NCBI GenBank assembly: GCA_964396375.1
Contig: CAYNEY010000016.1
Location: 42,886 to 106,885 of the forward strand
Source of the DNA: FEN-1139 sp964396375
GTDB lineage: Bacteria; Myxococcota_A; Polyangia; Polyangiales; Polyangiaceae
Reading direction: 5' to 3'
Length of the DNA stretch: 64,000 bases
This document shows positions 32,866 to 42,332 of the stretch, piece by piece. The position numbers were made by a program, and so were the translations under genes. The notes beneath the pieces were generated by a model. That model did not search any database, was not told the origin of the DNA, and worked only from the letters and a program-made list of their open reading frames with translations. Each line of letters begins with the position of its first letter. The first letter of the stretch is position 1.

Positions 32866-35053
32866 GGCTGTTCGCGCACAGCGGCTCGCGCACCCCGGCG
32901 CAGAAGCGACGCTCGCACGCGTTGCAGACGGGTAAGCTTCCGAAGGCGGCCGTGACCATGTTCTCGACGGTGAAGTGCGCGTGATTGAGGTCGGACGATT
33001 CGGGCGTGAACTCCGGCACAGGAGAATAGACGCTGATCCAGCGGGTGGTGCGGGAGTCGATGCGCTCGTGCAGGCGCGTTTCGAACTCGGCGCCGCGGTC
33101 ATCTAGGTAGCCTCGCGGATCGCAGCGGGGTACCGAGCTCGCGAACCGTGCCCCACAACCGACGAGCGGCTTCCCAACCCCGTCGACGAGGCGGACCCAA
33201 GGTGCGGAGCCGAGGGGGACGCTCCCCGGTCTGCCTCCTTGCCACCAGACACAGGCGCCTGCGCTGGGGCCGTGCTCGAGGCGGCAGGCCCCCTCCAACC
33301 GCGGCTCGGGCGGAGTCATTCCGTCTCCAGTCGGAAGCCGGTCGCGCTCCGGTGCGAGGTGGATCTCGAACGCTGTGGCCACACCCATCGGCATGGGATT
33401 CCTGGAGCTAGCGAGTGCAAACGACAGTTGAAGGAAACGATCGATCAAGAGGTCGAGCGTGTTCGGTCCGTAGAGGGTGGAGGCCCCCTCGTAGCCTTGC
33501 CGCTCGTACTCCTCCGGGGTGGTCACGTACCAGAGGTACCCATTGCCGAGGCCAGCGACCAGCGCGCGGGTGCCCGGTCCGTCGACGCGCTTTGCCACCT
33601 TCTCGATGCTCCTGCGCAGGCGTCGCCCCGCCTCGAGGGTGAGCTCGGCGGGGACTGCGGCGAGCCAACGCTGCCCCAAGCGAAACAGGGACACCGGCAA
33701 GATCTCCGGGAAGCCCGCCTGGGTGAGCAGGAGCGGCTGGGCAAAACCAAGCATGCGCCGCTTGGGTTCATGGCAAACGAGGTCAGGATCGTGTTCTGCC
33801 TCGCTGCCAATCGGCTGGGGATCGAGCAGAGTCAGCGTCGAGGCCTCGTGGTCGTTGCCACCATGACCCGAGGCTTCTCCCAGCACTGCGCTCGGACACA
33901 CGCGGAAGCTTGGGCCGGCCAAGCTTCCGTCTGGTGCCGACTTCTGGAATCGTGCGTGAGGGAAGTCGAGTTCGAGATAGCGGGAGTCCAGGCGTGTGGT
34001 GTGCGACCAGGGGATCTCGGGGTCACGCGTCGCTTCCCAGAGTTCTGCTCCGAGTCGAGTGCCGAGCCGCAGCGCCTCACGCTTCGTACCTTCCAACCAG
34101 GCCGGCGAGATATCGCCTTCGTTGGTGTTGATGAGTCCCACCAACGGATCACCCTCGGTGCCTGTGTGGAGAGCGAGTCGGCGCAGCTCGCGCTCCGCGA
34201 CACGCGCCGCGACCCCAGCCGTGTCAGCACCCAGGCTGCGCTCATGGGCTGGGAGTACGGTGGGGTGCATGGCGAAGAAGGCGAGCATCCCGAGCGGTGC
34301 CTGACTTTCGTGGTCCCGTAGCTCAAGCACGTCAAGGCCCGGATCGATCGCGCACTGTGCGGGCGATAGACCCTCCGGGCAGGGCACCAGCTCTCCATCC
34401 AACGGGACGTGGGTGCGATTGGCCAGGTGGATACCGAGGTTGCGATTGCGGGTCAATCCCCAGACGCTCCGGCGCAGCCAGCGGAGCTCGGCGGGCCGCG
34501 ACCGAGCGAGCGCACGGACGATGCCGTCCGCGATCCGGCTCGCCAAGAAATCCAGCATCTTCGGATCGAACCCGGGACGCCGGGTGCTCAACATTCCGCC
34601 GAAGGCCGGACTCTCGAAGTAGTGGGCGGGGCCGGCATGCGTATGCACTGCGGTGATGAGGAGCCGTGTTGGCAGGATCTGCTGGGAAGGAGGGAGCCTC
34701 TCCAGAAGCCGAGCACCTACCTGACGGTGCAAGAGCCCGCTGATGGCAGGCAGCTCGCAAGGCACGATGGCGTGTGCCTGTCCAGAGGCGGAGCGGATCA
34801 CGAAGATCCGGCACTGGAGTCGGGTCCAGATCCCTGAAGTTGCCAGGGCATCGGGGCCGTGGCCGAAGGTCGAGACGCCGGGCGGGGGGGTGATGTCGAC
34901 TCTCTCTGTCCCCACCGAGAAGCCCTCCTCGCGAACCTCGGTTCGGGGTGTCGCCGACACTGGTCCGGGCATGCGCGTTTTGGTGCAGGCGGTTAGCCCC
35001 GCGAGGACGGGGAGAACGTAGAACAGGAACCAAGACGGGCGACGGTACAGCAT
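32855..35053 (-). CDS. Neutral/alkaline ceramidase-like lipoprotein
   Basis: The 732-residue product begins with a lipoprotein signal (lipobox LTAC). The catalytic part resembles neutral ceramidase: SVGTERVDITPPPG and FGHGPDAL near the start, a zinc motif in TAVHTHAGPAHYFE, LINTNEGDISPAW, and TTPEEYERQGYEGASTLYGP toward the C terminus, which is characteristic of the family. These enzymes hydrolyse the amide bond of ceramides. Sphingolipid metabolism occurs in some myxobacteria. The 3' end overlaps the VWA gene by 11 bases. The terminal Cys-rich segment (VCNACERRFC) is unusual. Confidence 0.8.
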   Translation of the reverse strand: MLYRRPSWFLFYVLPVLAGLTACTKTRMPGPVSATPRTEVREEGFSVGTERVDITPPPGVSTFGHGPDALATSGIWTRLQCRIFVIRSASGQAHAIVPCELPAISGLLHRQVGARLLERLPPSQQILPTRLLITAVHTHAGPAHYFESPAFGGMLSTRRPGFDPKMLDFLASRIADGIVRALARSRPAELRWLRRSVWGLTRNRNLGIHLANRTHVPLDGELVPCPEGLSPAQCAIDPGLDVLELRDHESQAPLGMLAFFAMHPTVLPAHERSLGADTAGVAARVAERELRRLALHTGTEGDPLVGLINTNEGDISPAWLEGTKREALRLGTRLGAELWEATRDPEIPWSHTTRLDSRYLELDFPHARFQKSAPDGSLAGPSFRVCPSAVLGEASGHGGNDHEASTLTLLDPQPIGSEAEHDPDLVCHEPKRRMLGFAQPLLLTQAGFPEILPVSLFRLGQRWLAAVPAELTLEAGRRLRRSIEKVAKRVDGPGTRALVAGLGNGYLWYVTTPEEYERQGYEGASTLYGPNTLDLLIDRFLQLSFALASSRNPMPMGVATAFEIHLAPERDRLPTGDGMTPPEPRLEGACRLEHGPSAGACVWWQGGRPGSVPLGSAPWVRLVDGVGKPLVGCGARFASSVPRCDPRGYLDDRGAEFETRLHERIDSRTTRWISVYSPVPEFTPESSDLNHAHFTVENMVTAAFGSLPVCNACERRFCAGVREPLCANSLSE

Positions 35054-35063
35054 GGAGGGTTCG

Positions 35064-35639
35064 TCAGGGCAGAGTGCTCGAATCGACGTGGAGACGGAAG
35101 AAGACCATCCCGGAGAGTTCGAGGTAGTGGTTCCAGTCGGAGGTCTCCATCACATGCGAGATGCCTAGGGAAGGCACGAGGTATCCATCGAAGGTGACGA
35201 AACCGTCTGCCTCGTGAGGTGCCGGGGTCACACCCAAGCGGATTGGGAGATTGGCTTCCGCTCCATAGAGCAAAGCGGTGTCGAGCAGCGGATGGCCGAT
35301 GCGTGCCCAGAGGTAGCCGGCGCGCCCGAGTAGCTCGTAGCCAAGGCGGGAACCGGTTCGATCTGGGAGTCTCGAGACACCCGCGATGCCGCGCAGCCGA
35401 CCCCGCACTCCAGAGGCGCCGTCACCCAACTCGCGGTCCACACTGATGTCCCCGCCCAGGGTCGTGGAGAAGTCTCGAGGCAGCTCCACCTGACCGCGGA
35501 GCGTTCCGCCTACCTCGAGCCCGCCCGTTTGCCCGAGCGTCCCGCTCACCTGGGGCCCGAGCGACAATCCGCAACCGGTGAGTACCGCGGGGCCAAGCCG
35601 CGCGGCCACCGCTCCCATCCTGCATCCCATGGTTCTCAA
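35064..35639 (-). CDS. Putative lipoprotein, unknown
   Basis: The 191-residue product has a possible lipoprotein signal (AARLGPAVLTGC; Met5 or Met8 may be the real start). Beta-rich amphipathic strands follow (GGTLRGQVELPRDFSTTLGG, LELSGMVFFRLHVD), suggesting a small barrel or lipocalin-like fold. No family is recognised. It ends ten bases upstream of the ceramidase-like gene on the same strand and is probably in its operon. Confidence 0.55.
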   Translation of the reverse strand: MRTMGCRMGAVAARLGPAVLTGCGLSLGPQVSGTLGQTGGLEVGGTLRGQVELPRDFSTTLGGDISVDRELGDGASGVRGRLRGIAGVSRLPDRTGSRLGYELLGRAGYLWARIGHPLLDTALLYGAEANLPIRLGVTPAPHEADGFVTFDGYLVPSLGISHVMETSDWNHYLELSGMVFFRLHVDSSTLP

Positions 35640-35677
35640 GCGCCGACACTCCTCCCGCGGGGCGGCGCCCTCAGGTG

Positions 35678-36481
35678 CTACCCCTTCTTCCAGCTGCCTT
35701 CGTAGATCTTTCGCACCGCTTTGGCAACCAGACTTCGCGGGAAGGCTTTCATCGCGACTGACGTCAAGAGGTTGCTCGGACCTGGCACTGACAGGTCGGT
35801 CTCGGAGCGAAAAGCCTCGATCGCGTAGCGGGCACAGGTGGGTGCGTCCATCACCCCCACGTCGCCGGGGCGGAACTTCTCCGAAAGTCCGGAGAGTTCA
35901 AGCATCTCGCTGGCGATGCCCCCCGGACAGAAGACGGTCACCGGGATTTGGTTGTCTCGTAGTTCTTCGCGGAGCGCGAGCCCGAAGCTGGTCACGAAGG
36001 CCTTGGTCGCTCCGTATGCCGCCTGGTAAGGGAACGGCGCAAAGCTCGCCATGCTCGAGACCAACATCAGTCCGCCTCGGGTCCCCTCGGCGATGAAGTG
36101 GCGGGCGAAGCGGGTCGAGAGCTCTGCCACCGCGGTGGTGTTGGTCGCGATCATCTGTGTCAGGTTGGCTGAGGTCTGGTCGACGGCGCGGCCGTAGAAG
36201 GTGATGCCAGCGTTCAGGATGGCCGCATCGACGGGGCCGTGGCTGGTCGCCTCATCGAAACAGGTGTCGAGGCCGGACGGTTGCGAGAGATCGGCCACCA
36301 CGGGGTGCACCTCGACGCCACAGCGGCGTCTCAGCTCCTCTGCGAGTTGCTCCAGCCGCTCCGCGCGCCGTGCCACGATCACCAAGTTTCCGCCGTGTTG
36401 TTCGGCGATCACTCGCGCCATTTCCCGACCCAGCCCCGACGAGGCTCCGGTCACCAAGGTTGTTCGTCCGCGAAAATCCAT
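35678..36481 (-). CDS. Short-chain dehydrogenase/reductase (SDR)
   Basis: The start at 36481 (MDFRGRTTLVTGASSG) gives 267 residues, the usual size for a classical SDR; a start at 36493 is possible and the longer frame to 36805 is not supported. The cofactor site TLVTGASSGLG, NAG in AAILNAGITFYG, catalytic Ser in MLVSSMASF and YGATK (Tyr, Lys) are all present. ARRAERL after strand 2 favours NADP(H). The substrate is unknown. It is divergent from the PhaR-like regulator gene, 277 bases away, with no clear promoter seen between. Confidence 0.85.
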   Translation of the reverse strand: MDFRGRTTLVTGASSGLGREMARVIAEQHGGNLVIVARRAERLEQLAEELRRRCGVEVHPVVADLSQPSGLDTCFDEATSHGPVDAAILNAGITFYGRAVDQTSANLTQMIATNTTAVAELSTRFARHFIAEGTRGGLMLVSSMASFAPFPYQAAYGATKAFVTSFGLALREELRDNQIPVTVFCPGGIASEMLELSGLSEKFRPGDVGVMDAPTCARYAIEAFRSETDLSVPGPSNLLTSVAMKAFPRSLVAKAVRKIYEGSWKKG

Positions 36482-36758
36482 GCACCATCCCATATCGCGG
36501 ACTGTGTCCCCGTACAACCGACCCGGTCGAAATGTGGCGGAAACGACGCGTGCGGCTGGATGGGGCGAAGCTTCGGGGGAAGGGGGCCAAGGTGGTCTTT
36601 GGAACCAGTGAGAGGTACGAAGTGCTTTCCTGCGGCTTTGGGCAGGAAGCGAAGGCAGAAGTACGCAGAAAACAGCCTGGTAGGGGTGTCGGCCGCCCAT
36701 GCCAAGCGGTCGCTTCACGTGGCCAGCCTGCGCGAGTTGAGCCATAAGATCGGGGCTC

Positions 36759-37436
36759 ATGGATCCACCCTCAGCCGGTTTGCCTCCCCAACGACGCATC
36801 ATCAAGCGCTACTCGAACCGGAAGCTTTACGATACGCGCGAGAGCCGCTACGTCACCCTGCTCGAGATCTCGAATTTCGTACGCGCCGGCGAGGACGTTC
36901 AGGTCATCGACAACTCGACCAAAGAGGACAAGACCGATGTCACCCTTGCCCTCATCATCTCCGAAGAACTGAAGGTGGAGCCGAAGGCGGTGGCTCCGAA
37001 CACCTTGCGGGCGATCATTCGAGAGCGGGGCGAACGGCTGCTCCATCAGCTGCGTGAGGGACCGATCAAACGCCTCGTGCCGTGGGAGGCTGAGGGACCT
37101 CTCGCCGGGGCCGACAACCGAGATTTGATCGCCGATGACGCCGACGCCGACTCCGCGGCGGCGGCGCGCCCGCCGTCTTCTGAGAGTTCGCAGACCCCTG
37201 TGTCTGGTCGCGGGCTACGTGCCACCTTGGAGCAGTGGCAGCAGGCGATCGACGAGCGGATCCGCGCGGTGATCCCCAATTTTGCCCTGTTGAGCGAGGT
37301 GCAGCAGGAAGTGCGACGGCTGGATGAGCGGCTTTCACAGCTAGATGAGCGGCTTTCGCGGCTGGATGAGCGACTCCAAATCACCCCACCGACCGGAGAG
37401 CGGGCCGACAACCCGGATGATGTGGTTCGGGAATAG
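36759..37436 (+). CDS. PhaR-like polyhydroxyalkanoate synthesis regulator
   Basis: The N terminus carries the PHB/PHA accumulation regulator DNA-binding signature (IIKRYSNRKLYDTRESRYVTLLEIS), described here as residues ~13-38, followed by VQVIDNSTKEDKTDVTLAL and a helical PhaR middle region. The C-terminal half has an acidic linker and a coiled coil made of repeated LDERLS units. PhaR proteins bind PHA granules and repress phasin and synthase genes. The 225-residue length is typical. No PHA synthase is in the window. Confidence 0.8.
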   Translation: MDPPSAGLPPQRRIIKRYSNRKLYDTRESRYVTLLEISNFVRAGEDVQVIDNSTKEDKTDVTLALIISEELKVEPKAVAPNTLRAIIRERGERLLHQLREGPIKRLVPWEAEGPLAGADNRDLIADDADADSAAAARPPSSESSQTPVSGRGLRATLEQWQQAIDERIRAVIPNFALLSEVQQEVRRLDERLSQLDERLSRLDERLQITPPTGERADNPDDVVRE

Positions 37437-37504
37437 CGACCGGGGGACAGGGGTTCAAGGGTTGATTTCGGCAGGATCGTCCCCAGATTGACGATCAAGT
37501 GACC

Positions 37505-38161
37505 ATGGTTTCGAACACTTCCCCCAACACCGCTCGATCCAGCTTCACCGAGGAAGCTCTGGCTTGTCTGCCGAGCTTGATGTCGGTGGCGCTGCGCTTG
37601 ACCCGCCATCAGGCCGAGAGCGAGGATCTGGTGCAGGACACGTTCATGAAGGCAGTTCGTGCCGAGCGGAGTTTCGCTGCCGGAACCAACATGAAGGCCT
37701 GGTTGCTCAAGATCCTGACCAACACCTTCATCAATCGGTACCGCCGCGGGCACCTCGAGCGCACGATCATCGATGGGCCGGAGGCTGGTCCCCTGTCTGT
37801 GGGTTGGATGAGCACGGCGTCGCTTGCTGCGTCCGGCGATGCGGAAGCGCGGGTTCTCGAGCCGATGGTGCGAGAAGAGATAAAACGGGCTCTGGATGGG
37901 CTTCCCGAGGAGTTCCGGCTGGTGGTGGTGCTGTGCGACGTCGAAGAGCTGTCGTACAAGGAGGTCTCCGAGATCATCGGGCGGCCTATCGGCACCGTCA
38001 TGTCACGGCTGCACCGCGGGCGACGTTTGCTAAAGGCCCAGCTCACCGAACACGCCCGTGCATTGGGGATCATCAAGGACGTACCCGAGGTTCAGCGTGG
38101 TGCTGACGATACCCCGATCGACATCACGAGCTACCGTGCTCGGAGGACCAAGCTGGCATGA
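37505..38161 (+). CDS. ECF RNA polymerase sigma factor (RpoE-like)
   Basis: From the ATG at 37505 (GTG at 37499 is an alternative) the product is 218 residues. Region 2 is clear (LRLTRHQAESEDLVQDTFMKA, with AWLLKILTNTFINRYRR). Region 4 is clear too (LPEEFRLVVVLCDVEELSYKEVSEIIG...GTVMSRLHRGRR). The stop overlaps the anti-sigma start by ATGA, the usual sigma/anti-sigma arrangement, so this factor is probably held inactive by the next product and released by an envelope or redox signal. Confidence 0.9.
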   Translation: MVSNTSPNTARSSFTEEALACLPSLMSVALRLTRHQAESEDLVQDTFMKAVRAERSFAAGTNMKAWLLKILTNTFINRYRRGHLERTIIDGPEAGPLSVGWMSTASLAASGDAEARVLEPMVREEIKRALDGLPEEFRLVVVLCDVEELSYKEVSEIIGRPIGTVMSRLHRGRRLLKAQLTEHARALGIIKDVPEVQRGADDTPIDITSYRARRTKLA

Positions 38162-39195
38162 CCTCGTGTCGCTTCGCGGGTTGGATCGAGCCATACGTAG
38201 ATGGCGAGCTGATCCCGGAGCACACCGTGGAGTTCGAGGATCATCTCCCGAGCTGTCCGGTTTGTTGCGCCGAGCTGGATGGGGAGCGCGTGTATCGGCG
38301 GAGTGTGGCCGAGTCGGTGCGAGAAAACCTGGAGATCCGGCCTGATTTCGTGGCGCGCCTGGAGAGCCAGCTGATGGAGGTCCATCGCGAGCGGGGCCGC
38401 CGACAACGGGTTGCCCGAGCCGCGGGAGTTCCGGAGTCCGCGCTCACCATCCGCTCGATTCTGCCGCTCTCGATGGCGGCGGCGGCGGCGTTGGTCTTCG
38501 CTCAGATGGAGAGCACGAACCATCGTTCGAACACGCGCGATGCGGTCGAGGTCGAACGAGCGAGCGCAGCCACGACAGGCCCGGGTGAGCACCGTGACAC
38601 GCTGGCTTCTGTCGAGAGCTTCTTGGACGACCTGACCGAGGCCTACAAGAATCCGGAGGCAGCCGAGCTTCTGGCAGACGGTGCAGAGCTTCTAGGGGGG
38701 GAGGAGATGGAGGCGTCGAGCCCGAGCCCAGCCCCTCCGACCAAGCTCGCGGCGTCGCCGAGCCGGAGTGGTGCGCGGGATGTCAAAGCGGCGCGTCGAG
38801 CACCGTCTGGCACCGAACTCTCGGCTGAGGAGCTTGGTGCTCTCTTCGACCATAGGGATCCCTCGAAGTTGCGGATCTTCATCGAACCACCCGAGCTGTC
38901 CAGCTTGGGGGCAGTCTGGGAGGGAGGGCAACGCCGTCACTCAGCGCAGGGTCAGATGACGAGTTGGTACTACCGGGTAGGCGAGCATCGTGTGGTGGTG
39001 TCAGCCTATGACTCGCGTCGCGTTCCGCTCCGGGTGCTGCTCGAACCTCGAGTGGCCCGCAACAAGCCCGTTTTCGTCGGGACCCGAGGTGGGTATGCCG
39101 TGGCGGCGTTCGAGCACCAGGGAATTGGGCTGGCAGCTACGGCCGACCTCTCTCCCCACGAAACTGCTGAGCTGGTGGCGGCTGCTGTCCACTGA
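38158..39195 (+). CDS. Zinc-finger-type anti-sigma factor
   Basis: The 345-residue product starts with a zinc-binding anti-sigma (ZAS-like) domain containing EFEDHLPSCPVCCAEL, i.e. His-x3-Cys-x2-Cys. One hydrophobic segment follows at ~102-120 (SILPLSMAAAAALVFAQM), then a Ser/Pro/Ala-rich linker and a ~120-residue C-terminal domain with beta strands (VVVSAYDSRRVPLRVLLEP). The layout implies a cytoplasmic sigma-binding domain with a periplasmic sensor. It is coupled to the ECF sigma gene upstream. Confidence 0.85.
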   Translation: MTSCRFAGWIEPYVDGELIPEHTVEFEDHLPSCPVCCAELDGERVYRRSVAESVRENLEIRPDFVARLESQLMEVHRERGRRQRVARAAGVPESALTIRSILPLSMAAAAALVFAQMESTNHRSNTRDAVEVERASAATTGPGEHRDTLASVESFLDDLTEAYKNPEAAELLADGAELLGGEEMEASSPSPAPPTKLAASPSRSGARDVKAARRAPSGTELSAEELGALFDHRDPSKLRIFIEPPELSSLGAVWEGGQRRHSAQGQMTSWYYRVGEHRVVVSAYDSRRVPLRVLLEPRVARNKPVFVGTRGGYAVAAFEHQGIGLAATADLSPHETAELVAAAVH

Positions 39196-39252
39196 CTGGT
39201 CGATCGAGGTCGAGAAGTTGGCCCGCCGAAGGCAACACGGTGACCCTCAGGC

Positions 39253-39558
39253 ATGATTTCCGAGGCGAAGCGTTGTGTGATCTGTGCGCACCTCGAGCCC
39301 GATCATGACGTGTCTAGCTGCGGTTCGGTGCGTCGGGTGCTGGTGGAGGACCGTGTGCTTCTCTTGTGTGACGTCCACGCTCGACCAACCCGCACCGGTC
39401 AGGTGGCGAATCTCGAGGAGTTGCGGCGTCTCTTCGTAGAGACCGAAGGACGCCGCTCCCTTTTGGAACGGCGCGACCAGCTGGATCGCCGCGGGTTCCC
39501 GCCACGACCGGAGGGGCGACGGACGTCGAGCGGGCGGCGTGCTACTGATCACGAGTGA
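39253..39558 (+). CDS. Small Cys/His protein, unknown
   Basis: The 101-residue product has an N-terminal Cys/His set (RCVICAHLEPDH, VSSC, then LLLCDVH) that could bind one zinc ion, and a strongly basic C terminus (RRDQLDRRGFPPRPEGRR). No family is recognised. Its stop overlaps the GTG of the next, protease-like gene (GTGA), so the two are probably co-translated. Confidence 0.6.
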   Translation: MISEAKRCVICAHLEPDHDVSSCGSVRRVLVEDRVLLLCDVHARPTRTGQVANLEELRRLFVETEGRRSLLERRDQLDRRGFPPRPEGRRTSSGRRATDHE

Positions 39559-40235
39559 ATCGTCGTGAGTGGTTGCTCGGCTGCCTCTCCTCTGCGGCTG
39601 TGTTCGCCGCCGGCTCGCTTGCAGCAGCACCGCCCATCGAGGCCAGCGGTATTGCGTCAGGTGGTGGGCTGTCGGTGATCCCTCTAGGCACCGGTCCAAC
39701 GGCAGCCGAGCTTCAAATCCTTCAGCAGGCTCTGTTGGCGTTCTACCCGTTCAGTGTGACCATCGAACCGCCACGTCCGTTGCCTCGGGTGGCCTATTAT
39801 CCCCCGCGCGGACGCTATCGCGCCGAGCGATTGCTCGAGTATCTGCGGGGCCAGTCCCCGCCGTCTGACCGTTATCTGATGGGTGTTACCAAGGTTGACA
39901 TCTCGACCAAGAAGCACCCCTATGTGGATTATGGCATCCTTGGACTTGCCGAATGTCCGGGGCAGGTCTCGGTGGTGTCGAGCTATCGGTGTCACCGTAC
40001 CGCAGAGAACTCCCTGCATGCCGCGATCCGCTTCGGTAAGGTTGCCGTTCACGAGTTCGGACATGTGCTTGGGCTCCCTCACTGTGAAACGCGCGGCTGT
40101 TTGCTGGAAGATGCTGGTGGCACCGTGCATACCCTAGAGCGTGAGCACGAACTCTGTTCCGTGTGTCGGGGGCGACTGCGCGAGCGTGGGATCGTCGCCG
40201 GTCCTGGTATCGATTGGTCGCTGCTCCAGGGGTGA
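39555..40235 (+). CDS. Archaemetzincin-like metalloprotease with probable Tat signal
   Basis: The GTG at 39555 overlaps the previous stop. The N terminus (MNRREWLLG, then a hydrophobic stretch and Ala-rich cleavage region) resembles a twin-arginine signal. The 226-residue product has the archaemetzincin core VHEFGHVLGLPHC, with three zinc-binding His and catalytic Glu, then ETRGCLLED and a later CSVC pair, which matches the family's HExxHxxGxxHC...C...CxxC pattern. The usual Met after the second Cys is Leu here. Archaemetzincins are mostly cytosolic, so the exported form is unusual. Confidence 0.75.
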   Translation: MNRREWLLGCLSSAAVFAAGSLAAAPPIEASGIASGGGLSVIPLGTGPTAAELQILQQALLAFYPFSVTIEPPRPLPRVAYYPPRGRYRAERLLEYLRGQSPPSDRYLMGVTKVDISTKKHPYVDYGILGLAECPGQVSVVSSYRCHRTAENSLHAAIRFGKVAVHEFGHVLGLPHCETRGCLLEDAGGTVHTLEREHELCSVCRGRLRERGIVAGPGIDWSLLQG

Positions 40236-40247
40236 AGGGTAGCTTGC

Positions 40248-42161
40248 TCACGGGTTCGAAGAGAGCACAACGGCTTCCACGATCCGGCGGACTTTGCGGA
40301 GATCGAAGGGTTTCTCGAGTCTCTTGTTGGGGATTTGCTCCAAGAATTCCTGGATCCGCGGCGTGTAGGCGCCGCCGGTCATGAACACCAGCCGAGTTTC
40401 ATAGCCTGGACGATTGAAGCGCAGCGCTTGGAAGATATCCTGACCGGACAGTGTGGGCATCATGATGTCACAGAACACGAGGTCGAACTCGCTGGTGCTG
40501 AGCAGGAGCCGTAAGGCGGCGCGTGGATCGGTGACACATTCGACTCGCTGGTCTTCTTCGAGCATGCCACGAAGTGCGCGACCCACCGCGGGATCGTCGT
40601 CGATCACCAGGATCCGAGCGCCCCGTAGCGCCTGCGGCGGGGCTGACGAGGGGAGGGCCTCGGAGATCGGTGGCCGCTCCGAAGAGGGTGGCTCGAGCAT
40701 CGCGCTCGGCAAGGAGATCTCGATCCGCCAGCTCGTCAGATCCTCCAGGAACTCCAGGTGAAAGGTGCCGTTCAACTGAGCGACCAGATTTCGACAGAGT
40801 CCAAGGCGTTGCTGCAGCGGATCAGCACAGGACTCGACGACATCGGCGTCGAGCCGTGTCATCGACTGGGCTGAGGGAGCGCGACCGTGGCAGGCAATTG
40901 CGAGCCTGGTCAGCCGAGCACTTTGCTGATTCAGCGTCACATGGACGCTCCCGCGAGGTCCTGGAACCTCGGGGAGATCGAGGATCGCGGCCACCAGAAG
41001 TCGCAGGCAGATCTGTTCCAGCTGAGGCTTGGTGGCGAGGATAGCTGCCGAATCCGAGAGTTCGGTCACCAGTGACCCCCGATGCAGGATTTCGTTCTGC
41101 AGCAGGGTCAAGGTGGACTCGAGGATGGGCCTCAACGCGTGGTGTCGGACCTCGGTTTCGCCCGCCCGTGAGAACAGCTGGAGCTGCCTCACGATGGCGG
41201 CCATCCTCTCTGCCCCCTCCTCGGCGTCTTTGAGCCGAGCCAGGACTTCACCCGAGAGTGCGGGGTTCTCACCGATGCGTTCGAGGCAGCGTCGCGCCTG
41301 CTCGAGGTTGAGAAGCAGGTAGCTGAGGGGGTTGTTGAGGGCATGTGCGGTGCCACCGGCGAGCAAGCCCAGAGTCGCGAGGCGATCACCGAGCAGCTGC
41401 GCTTGCTCGTCTTTCAGATTGGTGGTGGTGTCGTGGAAAAATGCCAAACTTTCGCCGCCCTCCGACCCCAAGGGAAAGCGCGACAATTCCAGGCTGTGTG
41501 GAGGTCCGTTGGCGTTCTGCAGTCGGAGACGCACACGGGAACCCGGTTCGAGACCTGCGGCATCTCTGACACGCTCCGCCACGATGGGTGCATCATCCGG
41601 GTGGCAGAGTTCGTCCAGCGCCCGTCCCACCAAGTCTTGTGCATCCTGCCCGAGCAGCTCCGCGAGTGCAGGATTCACCGCGGAGAGCGTAGAGTCCGAG
41701 AGTAACGCGACCGGCCCAGGATACACGGACAATAGTTGCTGGAACGTGGCGAGCTGACGGGACGCCCGACACTCCGCGGCATACCCGCGCCGTCGATCGT
41801 CGAACAGGAGCAGTCGCGTCCCCGCATACCCCTCGAGGTTGGCCGTCGCCACTTCGAAGGCCGCGCCATGTTCGGCGAGTTCAGCACCTAGACCCCACAG
41901 CTCGGCTCTTTCTCGGACGGTGGAGATGCTGACATCATCCCGCGCCAGCAGATCGTGCAGCGCACCGTCGAGGAGAGCTTGAAGCTCGCTTGTTGGTTGG
42001 GCGATCGCGAGTTCACTCCACCAGGACTCGGTGTCTCTGGTCAAGCTCGCGAGTTTGCCGCTCGGGCGAGCCAGCACCACCTTGAGCCCAAGCGCAGCTG
42101 TGGCTTCGAGGAGCGTCTCGGCAAGGGGTGCTGGGAGCGCGCGGTCGAGCGACATGTGCAC
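40248..42161 (-). CDS. Hybrid sensor histidine kinase (PAS, HisKA, receiver)
   Basis: The 637-residue protein lacks membrane segments, so it is probably cytoplasmic. An N-terminal region of unknown type is followed by a PAS domain (~145-260), a HisKA H-box (GGTAHALNNPLSYLLLN, His near 286) and an ATPase region in which the N and G boxes are hard to recognise. A C-terminal receiver follows (ILVIDDDPAVGRAL, FCDIMMP with the phosphoacceptor Asp, MTGG, and Lys in RLEKPF). The AHALNNPL type is common in myxobacterial kinases. No partner regulator is adjacent. Confidence 0.85.
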   Translation of the reverse strand: MHMSLDRALPAPLAETLLEATAALGLKVVLARPSGKLASLTRDTESWWSELAIAQPTSELQALLDGALHDLLARDDVSISTVRERAELWGLGAELAEHGAAFEVATANLEGYAGTRLLLFDDRRRGYAAECRASRQLATFQQLLSVYPGPVALLSDSTLSAVNPALAELLGQDAQDLVGRALDELCHPDDAPIVAERVRDAAGLEPGSRVRLRLQNANGPPHSLELSRFPLGSEGGESLAFFHDTTTNLKDEQAQLLGDRLATLGLLAGGTAHALNNPLSYLLLNLEQARRCLERIGENPALSGEVLARLKDAEEGAERMAAIVRQLQLFSRAGETEVRHHALRPILESTLTLLQNEILHRGSLVTELSDSAAILATKPQLEQICLRLLVAAILDLPEVPGPRGSVHVTLNQQSARLTRLAIACHGRAPSAQSMTRLDADVVESCADPLQQRLGLCRNLVAQLNGTFHLEFLEDLTSWRIEISLPSAMLEPPSSERPPISEALPSSAPPQALRGARILVIDDDPAVGRALRGMLEEDQRVECVTDPRAALRLLLSTSEFDLVFCDIMMPTLSGQDIFQALRFNRPGYETRLVFMTGGAYTPRIQEFLEQIPNKRLEKPFDLRKVRRIVEAVVLSSNP

Positions 42162-42332
42162 TCACGATACCGCTTGGCTCGAGTGCCTCGCAATCTTGGT
42201 TCTGGTGGACGCCCGGCGAGATCCGACCAAGTCCAGATCGGCCAACTAGCCGAAGCAACTGGGCGGTGTGGTGACCGACCACTCCCTGACACGGTCGGAT
42301 GAAGGCGACCGAGAAACCCATGAGGGATCAAA

